NCBI GenBank assembly: GCA_030524065.1
Contig: JAUNHF010000068.1
Coordinates: forward strand, 1-8,357
DNA from: Deinococcus sp.
Lineage (GTDB): Bacteria; Deinococcota; Deinococci; Deinococcales; Deinococcaceae
Direction: 5' to 3'
DNA length: 8,357 bases
Shown here in pieces: positions 1 to 5,986 of this stretch. A model generated the notes under the pieces. That model had not been told where the DNA came from. It was given only the letters and a program-made list of their open reading frames with translations, and searched no databases. The first letter of the stretch is position 1; each line of letters opens with the position of its first letter. The position numbers were made by a program, and so were the translations under genes.

Positions 1-882
1 GTGCCCGTGACCCGTTGGTGGCAGTACCAGGCCGAGCGTTTTCCGCTGCTGCGGCACGCCCTGCTGGTCACGCTGACCACGGCCTGTGTGCTGGCGTTCG
101 TGTCGGGGGCGAGGGGCGCGGCCCCGGAGTGGCACTGGCTGCTGCCTGCCACGTTCGTCAACCTGCTGGCGTTTTTCCAACTGCGCGTGCTGGACGAATT
201 CAAGGACGCCGAGACAGACGCCAGATACCGCCCCGAACGCCCGGTGCCGCGTGGGCTGGTGCGGCTGAGCGAACTCAGAACCCTGGGCCTTCTGGCGGCG
301 GCGTTGCAATTGGCACTGGTGCTGGCGCTTCGGCCCGGCCTTTTGCCGTTGCTGCTGCTGTGCTGGGGCTTCATGGCCCTGATGACGGCGGAATTTTTTA
401 TTCCTCGCTGGCTGAAGGCGCGACCTGCCGCCTACCTGCTGAGCCATCAGCCCATCGTGCCGCTGCTGCAACTGCTGGCGAGCGGCTGGGTGTGGGCGGC
501 ACCGGGGCGCGACGTGCCCGTGACGGCGCTGGTCGGGCTGGCCCTGGTCAGCTTCGGCGTGGGCCTGACGCTCGAGATCGGGCGCAAAATCTACGCTCCC
601 CAACAGGAGCGCGAAGGGGTCGAGACCTACACCGCCGCCTGGGGCATTCCGGGGGCGCTGCTTGCGTGGCTGGCTGGATCGGGACTGGCCTGCCTGAGCG
701 CCGCCGCTTTCTCCCAGGGCTTTTGGCGCGGGCTGCCGCTGCTGGCCTGGGGGCTGGCGGGATGGGCCGCCTGGACTTTCCGGCAGGAGCGGACGCCCCG
801 CGCCGCTGCCCGCATTGAGGCCGTGAGTGCTGCTGTCGTTCTGGTCAGTTATCTCGCCCTGGCGCTGGGGCGGGCGACGTGA
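1..882 (+). CDS. UbiA-family polyprenyl/prenyl transferase (membrane)
   Basis: This is a very hydrophobic 293-residue protein with about eight or nine predicted membrane segments, typical in length for the UbiA superfamily. UbiA enzymes move a prenyl group from a diphosphate donor onto an aromatic or lipid acceptor inside the membrane. The first Mg-diphosphate-binding motif is clear: D65, D69 and D73 spaced D-x3-D-x3-D, followed by the family-like RPVPRG stretch at 80-85. The second acidic region, usually D-x3-D near the middle of the protein, is altered here to EIGRK at 192-196 followed by E203/E205, then the typical TYTAAWG tail at 209-215. The window opens exactly on the GTG at position 1, so the start cannot be tested; a further GTG lies at base 7. 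It is the first visible gene of a six-gene co-directional run, which suggests a role in lipid chemistry. The natural donor and acceptor cannot be read from the sequence. Family call fairly sure, substrate unknown. Confidence 0.8.
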   Translation: MPVTRWWQYQAERFPLLRHALLVTLTTACVLAFVSGARGAAPEWHWLLPATFVNLLAFFQLRVLDEFKDAETDARYRPERPVPRGLVRLSELRTLGLLAAALQLALVLALRPGLLPLLLLCWGFMALMTAEFFIPRWLKARPAAYLLSHQPIVPLLQLLASGWVWAAPGRDVPVTALVGLALVSFGVGLTLEIGRKIYAPQQEREGVETYTAAWGIPGALLAWLAGSGLACLSAAAFSQGFWRGLPLLAWGLAGWAAWTFRQERTPRAAARIEAVSAAVVLVSYLALALGRAT

Positions 883-916
883 CTGCTCTTTTCATGGACT
901 TCCCCTCCCCAACGCA

Positions 917-922
917 TGGAGG
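917..922 (+). promoter_or_regulatory. Ribosome binding site that fixes the dikinase start
   Basis: TGGAGG lies six bases before the ATG at 929. It selects this ATG over an in-frame ATG at 827 that would add 34 unlikely residues and overlap the UbiA gene. The 46-base gap 883-928 shows no terminator hairpin and no convincing promoter, which suggests co-transcription with the upstream gene. Confidence 0.75.
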
Positions 923-928
923 CACCGC

Positions 929-3430
929 ATGAACATCATCGCTTCGCAGGCCGACCTCCTGGCCGGGGCCGCAGGGGGCAAAGCCCGCGCCCTGGCCGAA
1001 CTGACCGCCGCTCGCCTAGGGCGCGTGCCGCCCTTCGTGGCGGTGCTGCCCGCCGCCTGCGAGTGGAACGGGCGCGACCTGCCCGACCACCCCACGCCTG
1101 CCGTCGCCCGCGCCATTCTGGAGGCACTGCCCCCACTGGGGCCGGGGCCGTACGCGGTGCGTTCCAGCGCCCTGGACGAGGACGGCGCGGAGCATTCCTT
1201 CGCCGGGCAACTCGACTCCTTTCTGAACGTGCCCGCCGCCGAGGTGCCGGACTGGGTGGCCGCCGTGTGGCGCAGTGGGCTGAGCGGCCCGGTGCTGCGT
1301 TACCGCGCCGAGCACGGCCTGGACACCCAGTCGGCCCCCGGCGTGGTCGTCATGCCGATGGTGGCGGCGCAAGCGGCGGGCGTGGCCTTCAGCGCCGACC
1401 CCGTGACGGGCGAACGCGACACAGTGGTGGTCAGCGCCGTGCGTGGCCTGGGCGAAAGCCTGGTAAGCGGCGAGGAAACCGGGGAAACCTACCGGGTAGG
1501 TGCGGAAGGCTGGCCGGGCGAACAGCCGGACGCCCTGCTGAGCGCCGGGCAAATCGAGGAGATTGCCGCCCTGGCCCGCGAGTGTCAGGCCCACTTCGGC
1601 AGGCCGCAGGACATCGAGTGGGCGGTGGACGACTCCGGGCTGTGGCTGCTGCAATCGCGGGCGATCACCACGCTGGGGCTGGAGCAGCGCGACTTTTCGT
1701 ATCCCAACGACCCGGTGTCATGGTGGGACAACAGCAACATCGTGGAGAGCTATTCGGGCGTGACCACCCCACTTACCTTTTCCTTCGCGCGGCGGGCCTA
1801 CAGCGCGGTCTATCGCCGCCTGCTCTCGCTCCTGGGCGTTTCGGACGCCGACATCATGGCGAACGGCAGTGTGCTGGACGGCATGATCGGACTGTACCAG
1901 GGCCGCATCTACTACAACCTGTCGCACTGGTATCAGGCGCTGGCGCTGCTGCCGGGATTCAGCGTCAACCGCCGCTTTATGGAAACGATGATGGGAGTCG
2001 CCGAGGGGATGCCGCCGGGTGTCCGAATCGAGTCGGAGCGGAGCAGGGTGGCCGACGCGCTGCATCTGGCCCGCACCGCTGCCGGACTGGTGCGGGCGCA
2101 CCGGGGGCTGCCGCACACCACCCAGGCGTTTTTGGCGCGGCTGGAACGGGTGCTGGCCCCGCCCGCGCCCCCGCTGGAGCAGCGTTCGCTGGCCGGGCTG
2201 GTGGCCCACTACCGCGAACTCGAAGCGAGCCTGCTGCACCGCTGGGACGCCCCGCTGGTCAACGATTTCATGGCGATGGTGCATTACGGGCTGCTCAAGC
2301 AACTGTGTCAGTCGTGGCTGGGCGACGAGAGTGGGACACTACAGAACGACCTGATTACCGCGACGGGCGGCATGGTGAGCGCCGAACCCGCCGAGCGCAT
2401 CACGGAACTGGCGGCCCTGATTCCGCCCCGGTTGTTGCCGCTGCTGGAAACGGGCAGCGTCGCTGACATAGAGGCCGAACTGCCCCCGCACGCCCTGACC
2501 GGAGGGCGCGAGTACCTGCGGAAATTCGGGGAGCGCACCAACGACGAACTGAAACTCGAAAGCCGCACCCTGCACGACGACCCCACCCCGCTGTGGCGGG
2601 CGGTGGCGCGGCAGATGCGGCACGGCGGGCAGGAACACGGAGCGCAGCGCAAGCGCGACGACGCCGAAGCCAGGGCACTCGCCGCGCTGAGCGGCTGGCA
2701 GCGGCCCGTCTTCCGCTGGGCGCTGGCCGAGGCGCGGGACAAGGTGCGGCAGCGCGAGAACCTACGCCTGGAGCGCACCCGCGTTTTCGGACGGGCGCGG
2801 CGCATCCTGCGCGAGTGCGGTGTGCGGCTCACCGAGGCCGGAAGGCTCGACCACCCCGACGACGTGTTTTATCTCGAAGTCGAGGAAGTGCTGGGACTGG
2901 CCGAGGGCACCACCTCAACCACCGACGTGCGCGGCCTGGTCGCGCTGCGCCGCCGGGAATTCGGCACCTACCGCAAGTATTTGCCCCCAGCGCGGCGCTT
3001 CAGTGTGCGCGGGGCGCTGCACCTCGGTCTCGTCACGCCCACACCGCGTCCGCAGAGCAGCCTGGGCGGTGACGAGCGGCAGGGGGTGGGCTGCTCGCCC
3101 GGCGTGATTCGCGGCCCGGTGCGGGTGGTGCGCGACCCCGCCACCGCCGAGCTGCACGAACCCGCCATTCTGGTGGCCGAGCGCACCGACCCCGGTTGGA
3201 TTCTGATTCTGAACATGGCCCGTGCCCTGGTCGTGGAGCGCGGCAGCCTGCTCTCGCACAGCGCCATCGTCGCCCGCGAACTGGGCATTCCGGCGGTGGT
3301 GGCAGTGGACGGGCTGATGGACTGGCTGCGCGACGGCGACCTGGTCGAACTCGACGGGCAGACCGGGCGGGTGACGCGGCTGGCTTCGGGTTCGCTTCCC
3401 TCAGGAGGCGAAGGGCGTCCGAGAACCTAA
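929..3430 (+). CDS. PEP-synthase-related dikinase, rifampin-phosphotransferase-like architecture
   Basis: This 833-residue soluble phosphotransferase is predicted to use ATP to phosphorylate a mobile histidine and then pass that phosphate to a small substrate. Residues 1-250 form the PPDK/PEP-synthase ATP-grasp domain: GGKA at 16-19, VRSSALDED at 77-85, SFAGQLDSFLNV at 90-101, GVAFSADPVTGE at 151-162, GLGESLVSGE at 173-182 and DIEWAV plus LLQSRA at 228-245. Residues about 255-700 are a central domain containing FGERTNDELKLESRTLHDDP at 533-552-like residues, as in the substrate-binding domain of rifampin phosphotransferases. Residues 720-817 are the swivelling domain with GCSPGVIRGPV (721-731) and the catalytic histidine H777 in SLLSHSAIVARELGIPAV (773-790). 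The C-terminal PEP/pyruvate-binding barrel of true PEP synthase is absent, and the length matches rifampin phosphotransferases (roughly 850-870). It lies among lipid genes, so the acceptor is more likely a lipid precursor than an antibiotic; that is inference. The last 16 residues (818-833) are a low-complexity tail beyond the conserved domain. Confidence 0.85.
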   Translation: MNIIASQADLLAGAAGGKARALAELTAARLGRVPPFVAVLPAACEWNGRDLPDHPTPAVARAILEALPPLGPGPYAVRSSALDEDGAEHSFAGQLDSFLNVPAAEVPDWVAAVWRSGLSGPVLRYRAEHGLDTQSAPGVVVMPMVAAQAAGVAFSADPVTGERDTVVVSAVRGLGESLVSGEETGETYRVGAEGWPGEQPDALLSAGQIEEIAALARECQAHFGRPQDIEWAVDDSGLWLLQSRAITTLGLEQRDFSYPNDPVSWWDNSNIVESYSGVTTPLTFSFARRAYSAVYRRLLSLLGVSDADIMANGSVLDGMIGLYQGRIYYNLSHWYQALALLPGFSVNRRFMETMMGVAEGMPPGVRIESERSRVADALHLARTAAGLVRAHRGLPHTTQAFLARLERVLAPPAPPLEQRSLAGLVAHYRELEASLLHRWDAPLVNDFMAMVHYGLLKQLCQSWLGDESGTLQNDLITATGGMVSAEPAERITELAALIPPRLLPLLETGSVADIEAELPPHALTGGREYLRKFGERTNDELKLESRTLHDDPTPLWRAVARQMRHGGQEHGAQRKRDDAEARALAALSGWQRPVFRWALAEARDKVRQRENLRLERTRVFGRARRILRECGVRLTEAGRLDHPDDVFYLEVEEVLGLAEGTTSTTDVRGLVALRRREFGTYRKYLPPARRFSVRGALHLGLVTPTPRPQSSLGGDERQGVGCSPGVIRGPVRVVRDPATAELHEPAILVAERTDPGWILILNMARALVVERGSLLSHSAIVARELGIPAVVAVDGLMDWLRDGDLVELDGQTGRVTRLASGSLPSGGEGRPRT

Positions 3431-3433
3431 ACT
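3428..3433 (+). promoter_or_regulatory. Candidate -10 box for a leaderless transcript of the DUF3419 gene
   Basis: TAAACT matches the TANNNT -10 consensus and ends six bases before the ATG at 3440. That spacing would place the transcription start at or next to the start codon, the pattern known for many leaderless Deinococcus mRNAs. The hexamer includes the TAA stop of the preceding gene. No recognisable -35 element lies at the expected distance (about 3404-3411), so this is only a candidate. Confidence 0.3.
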
Positions 3434-3439
3434 GTCCTC

Positions 3440-4573
3440 ATGAGCGAAATCCTGTCGCGGGCCAGTTTCGAGCAGGTGCGCTATGCCCAGGTCTGGGAGG
3501 ACGCCGACGTGCTGCTGGCGGCACTGGACGTGCAGCCGGGCGACACGGTGCTGAGCATCTGCTCGGCGGGCGACAACGCCCTGGCCCTGCTGACGACGGA
3601 CGCGGCGCGGGTGGTGGCCCTCGACCTCAGCGCCGCGCAACTGCACTGCCTCGCGCTGCGGGTGGCGGCCTTTCAGGTGCTCAGCCACGCCGAACTGCTC
3701 GAACTCGTCGGCAGTCGCCCCAGCACCCGGCGCGAGGAACTCTACCGTCACTGCCGCACCCAGTTGACGCCCCAGGCCCGCGACTTCTGGGACGCCCGGC
3801 TGCCCGCAGTTCGGCGGGGCATCGGCTCGGGGCAGGTGGGCAAGTTCGAGCGGTATTTCGACCTCTTTCGCCGCTTCGTGTTGCCGCTGATGCTGCCGCG
3901 ACGCGACGTGGAGACGCTGCTGCGCGACCAATCCCCGGCCCAGCGCGAGGCGTTCTACCGTCAGCGGGTGAACACCTGGCGCTGGCACTGGCCGTTTCGC
4001 GTGTTTTTTTCGCGCACGCTGATGGGGCGACTGGGCCGTGACCCGGAATTCTTCAAGTACGTCGAGGGCGACGTGGCGGCGGGCATCCAGCGGCGGGTGA
4101 CACACGCCCTGAGTGTCCTCGACCCCAGCCGCAATCCCTACCTCACCTGGATTCTGACCGGGCAGCACGGCGAACACTTGCCCCTCTACCTGCGCCCCGA
4201 GCATTTCGAGACGATTCGTTCGCGTCTGGGCCGCCTGGAATGGCACCAGCAGAGCGTCGAAGCCTTTCTGGAGGCTGCCCCCGAGCGCAGCATCAGCCGC
4301 TTCAACCTGTCGGACATCTTCGAGTACATGAGTGAGGGCGCCACCCAGACCCTGCTGGCGCACCTCGCCCGCGACGGGCAACCGGGCGGACGGTTGGTGT
4401 ACTGGAACATGCTGGCCCCCCGTTCACGCGGCCCGCAACTGGCCCCCTTGCTCAGGCCGCTGGAGGCCGAGGCGCAGGCGCTGCACGCGCAGGACAAGGC
4501 CTTTTTTTATTCGCGGCTGGTCATCGAGGAAGTCCTGGCCGGGCAAGACACCGGGGAGGTGCAGGGGGCATGA
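3440..4573 (+). CDS. DUF3419 / BtaA-like SAM:lipid 3-amino-3-carboxypropyl transferase
   Basis: This 377-residue protein belongs to the DUF3419 family. Its best-known member, BtaA, transfers the 3-amino-3-carboxypropyl group of S-adenosylmethionine to diacylglycerol to make diacylglyceryl-homoserine. Family landmarks are YAQVWED at 15-21, the SAM-binding glycine-rich loop SICSAGDNAL at 39-48, an acidic residue D62 after the next strand, KFERYFDLFRRFVLPL at 135-150, NPYLTWILTGQHG at 232-244, and FNLSDIFEYMS at 288-298. There is no signal peptide or membrane segment, so it probably works at the membrane surface. The ATG at 3440 is forced by an in-frame TAA just upstream (3428-3430) and because RASFEQVRYAQVWED is expected near the N-terminus. 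No Shine-Dalgarno sits at normal spacing. The N-methyltransferase BtaB, which would turn the product into a betaine lipid, is not among the visible neighbours, so a non-methylated or different acceptor is possible. Confidence 0.82.
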   Translation: MSEILSRASFEQVRYAQVWEDADVLLAALDVQPGDTVLSICSAGDNALALLTTDAARVVALDLSAAQLHCLALRVAAFQVLSHAELLELVGSRPSTRREELYRHCRTQLTPQARDFWDARLPAVRRGIGSGQVGKFERYFDLFRRFVLPLMLPRRDVETLLRDQSPAQREAFYRQRVNTWRWHWPFRVFFSRTLMGRLGRDPEFFKYVEGDVAAGIQRRVTHALSVLDPSRNPYLTWILTGQHGEHLPLYLRPEHFETIRSRLGRLEWHQQSVEAFLEAAPERSISRFNLSDIFEYMSEGATQTLLAHLARDGQPGGRLVYWNMLAPRSRGPQLAPLLRPLEAEAQALHAQDKAFFYSRLVIEEVLAGQDTGEVQGA

Positions 4574-4596
4574 AGCGGGCCGCCGCGCTGGGGTGA
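4555..4596 (+). other. Eight-codon mini-ORF with its own ribosome binding site
   Basis: GGAGGTG at 4555-4561 lies eight bases before an ATG at 4570 that overlaps the DUF3419 stop (ATGA). The frame encodes MKRAAALG and stops at 4594-4596. It could keep ribosomes moving across the 45-base gap to the kinase gene, or it may be chance in a G-rich gap. No protein function is implied. Confidence 0.25.
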
Positions 4597-4601
4597 TCGG
4601 G

Positions 4602-4622
4602 ATGATTGAGGTGATGAGGTGA
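4602..4622 (+). other. Six-codon mini-ORF whose stop overlaps the kinase start
   Basis: ATG at 4602 opens a frame encoding MIEVMR. It ends in TGA at 4620-4622, overlapping the GTG start of the next gene (4619-4621) as GTGA. This is the geometry of stop/restart translational coupling. The same bases carry the ribosome binding site of the kinase gene, so chance is a serious alternative. Confidence 0.25.
4608..4615 (+). promoter_or_regulatory. Strong ribosome binding site deciding the GTG start of the kinase gene
   Basis: GAGGTGAT matches eight bases of the anti-Shine-Dalgarno complement, and its GAGG core lies seven bases before GTG 4619. An in-frame TGA at 4607-4609 rules out any start further upstream, and no other start codon fits between the two. 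Confidence 0.7.
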
Positions 4623-5932
4623 CGCCGCTGCTCGGCATTCTGGTCGCCGCCCTGCTGCTGCTCGGGCTGCTGCTGGTGGCGCGGGCCTGGCAGGTGCGGG
4701 GCGGGCTGGCCCCCGAAACGGCCCGCAAGCTGATGCACCTGGGCATGGGCCTGATGGCCCTGAGTTTTCCCTGGTTGCTGCGCGAAACCTGGGCAGTGCT
4801 GGTGGTCTGCGCCCTCAGCGTGGGCGCGTTGCTGGGGCTGCGGCGGGTGCGGGCGCTGCGTCAGCGGGTCGGCGGCGTGCTGCACGACGTGGAGCGGCAC
4901 AGCGGCGGCGACGTGTATTTCCTGCTGTCGGTGGCGGGGCTGTACGTGCTGGCGCAGGGCGACCCTGTCCTCTACGTCATTCCTCTGGCGGTGCTGACCT
5001 TCGCTGACGGGCTGGCGGCGCTGGCCGGGGTCAACTACGGGCGCATCCGCTACGCCGGAGCCGATGGGTTCAAGAGCGTGGAGGGAAGCGTGGCCTTCGC
5101 CGCCGTGACTTTTCTGGTGACGCATGTGCCGCTGCTGCTCCTGAGCGACGTGGGCCGCGCCGAGTCGCTGGCGATTGCCGCGCTGGTGGCGGTGCTGACC
5201 ATGCTGATCGAGGCCATCGCCTGGGAAGGCATCGACAACGTGCTGGTGCCGCTGGCGACCTTCATCGCCGTGGACGGGCACCGCGAGGCTACGTTGCGCC
5301 TGCAACTCGAACACCTCGCCAGCATCACCCTGCTGACGGTGCTGGTCTTCGTGCTGCGCCGCCGGATGCCGCTGACGGCGGGAGCGCTGGCGAGTACGGC
5401 GCTGGGCCTTTACCTGTGCCTGACCCTGGGCAGTCCGGCGTGGCTGCTGGCCCCGGTCACGGTGGCGGCGGCGGCCCTGGCGCTGTACTGGGCGCGGCGT
5501 CCGGCGGCCCCCCGGCCCCTGGCCGACTACGGCGTGCAGGTCATCGTGTCGCTGGCGATTCCGGGGCTGATGTGGCTGCTGACGGTGCGGGGGCTGGGTG
5601 AGGAGCGGGCGCTGTACGGCTTCACGGTGTGCTGGGCCGCGCAGCTCGCCGGGCTGGGGGCCTTCAGCCGTCAGTCGGGCGAACTCGAAGCGCCCATGCA
5701 CCCCGCCAGCGGGCGTGACCTGCTGACCGGGCTGGGCCTGAGCCTGCTGGTGCTGCTCCCCTGGGCGCTGCTGCATGGGGCGAGCGCAGCGCAGGTGCTC
5801 ACGGGTACGGCGCTGGTCGCCGGGGCGCTGCTGCTGTGCGGTCTGCTGTCGGCCCGGCACCTCCTGAACCTGCCGCGCCAGATTGTCCTGCTGGGCCTGA
5901 CCGGGGTATTTACGCTGCTGGTGTGGCCCTGA
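4619..5932 (+). CDS. Dolichol/phytol kinase-like CTP-dependent lipid kinase with extra membrane half
   Basis: This 437-residue integral membrane protein has about 15 predicted hydrophobic segments. The first half (about 1-220) has the signature of the dolichol kinase / phytol kinase / phosphatidate cytidylyltransferase superfamily: ARKLMHLGMGL at 35-45, FADGLAALAG at 128-137, GRIRY followed by FKSVEGSVAF at 151-160, E198, and DNVLVPL at 206-212. Such enzymes phosphorylate a lipid alcohol (polyprenol, phytol or diacylglycerol) with CTP, or make a CDP-lipid. Phytol-kinase-type members are usually about 200-300 residues. Here a second membrane half (about 235-437) follows, opening with MPLTAGALASTALGLYL (250-266), which faintly recalls the start of DUF92/phytyl-phosphate-kinase proteins, but I do not see that family's other motifs. 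The start is the GTG at 4619, chosen on its ribosome binding site. It lies between a SAM-dependent lipid transferase and two acyl-transfer genes, which fits a lipid-alcohol substrate. Cytidylyltransferase activity is the main alternative. Confidence 0.75.
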   Translation: MTPLLGILVAALLLLGLLLVARAWQVRGGLAPETARKLMHLGMGLMALSFPWLLRETWAVLVVCALSVGALLGLRRVRALRQRVGGVLHDVERHSGGDVYFLLSVAGLYVLAQGDPVLYVIPLAVLTFADGLAALAGVNYGRIRYAGADGFKSVEGSVAFAAVTFLVTHVPLLLLSDVGRAESLAIAALVAVLTMLIEAIAWEGIDNVLVPLATFIAVDGHREATLRLQLEHLASITLLTVLVFVLRRRMPLTAGALASTALGLYLCLTLGSPAWLLAPVTVAAAALALYWARRPAAPRPLADYGVQVIVSLAIPGLMWLLTVRGLGEERALYGFTVCWAAQLAGLGAFSRQSGELEAPMHPASGRDLLTGLGLSLLVLLPWALLHGASAAQVLTGTALVAGALLLCGLLSARHLLNLPRQIVLLGLTGVFTLLVWP

Positions 5933-5939
5933 CCGCCGA

Positions 5940-5975
5940 CCTTCCGTCCCTTTTCCGCTCCCCCTTTCCCCTTTC
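5940..5975 (+). other. Pyrimidine-rich intergenic tract
   Basis: Of these 36 bases between the kinase and GNAT genes, all but two are C or T. It has no hairpin, so it is not an intrinsic terminator. It may keep the GNAT ribosome binding site unstructured in an otherwise very GC-rich mRNA, or be incidental. Confidence 0.4.
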
Positions 5976-5981
5976 GAGGAG
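5976..5981 (+). promoter_or_regulatory. Ribosome binding site of the GNAT gene
   Basis: GAGGAG lies five bases before the ATG at 5987 and supports that start. An upstream ATG at 5836, in another frame inside the kinase gene, has no relation to it. Confidence 0.7.
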
Positions 5982-5986
5982 TTGCC

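Noticed and set aside
827..928. An upstream ATG at 827 as the dikinase start
   Set aside because: It would overlap the UbiA gene and add 34 residues unlike the family N-terminus. ATG 929 has a well-placed TGGAGG and begins just before the conserved GGKA segment.
883..928. A terminator or promoter between the UbiA and dikinase genes
   Set aside because: I found no hairpin followed by a T run and no -35/-10 pair in this short gap.
916..2466. A 516-codon plus-strand frame starting 13 bases before the dikinase
   Set aside because: It is an Arg/Ala/Gly-rich out-of-frame reading of the dikinase gene, with no motifs.
3403..3408. AGGAGG as the ribosome binding site of DUF3419
   Set aside because: It is 31 bases from the ATG, far beyond normal spacing, and no in-frame start lies closer.
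929..3430. Calling this gene PEP synthase (ppsA)
   Set aside because: The C-terminal PEP/pyruvate-binding barrel is missing and the domain order and length fit the rifampin-phosphotransferase-like group.
3401..4381. A 326-codon open frame on the minus strand opposite DUF3419
   Set aside because: The opposite frame has conserved DUF3419 motifs. This frame has no recognisable domain or convincing ribosome binding site.
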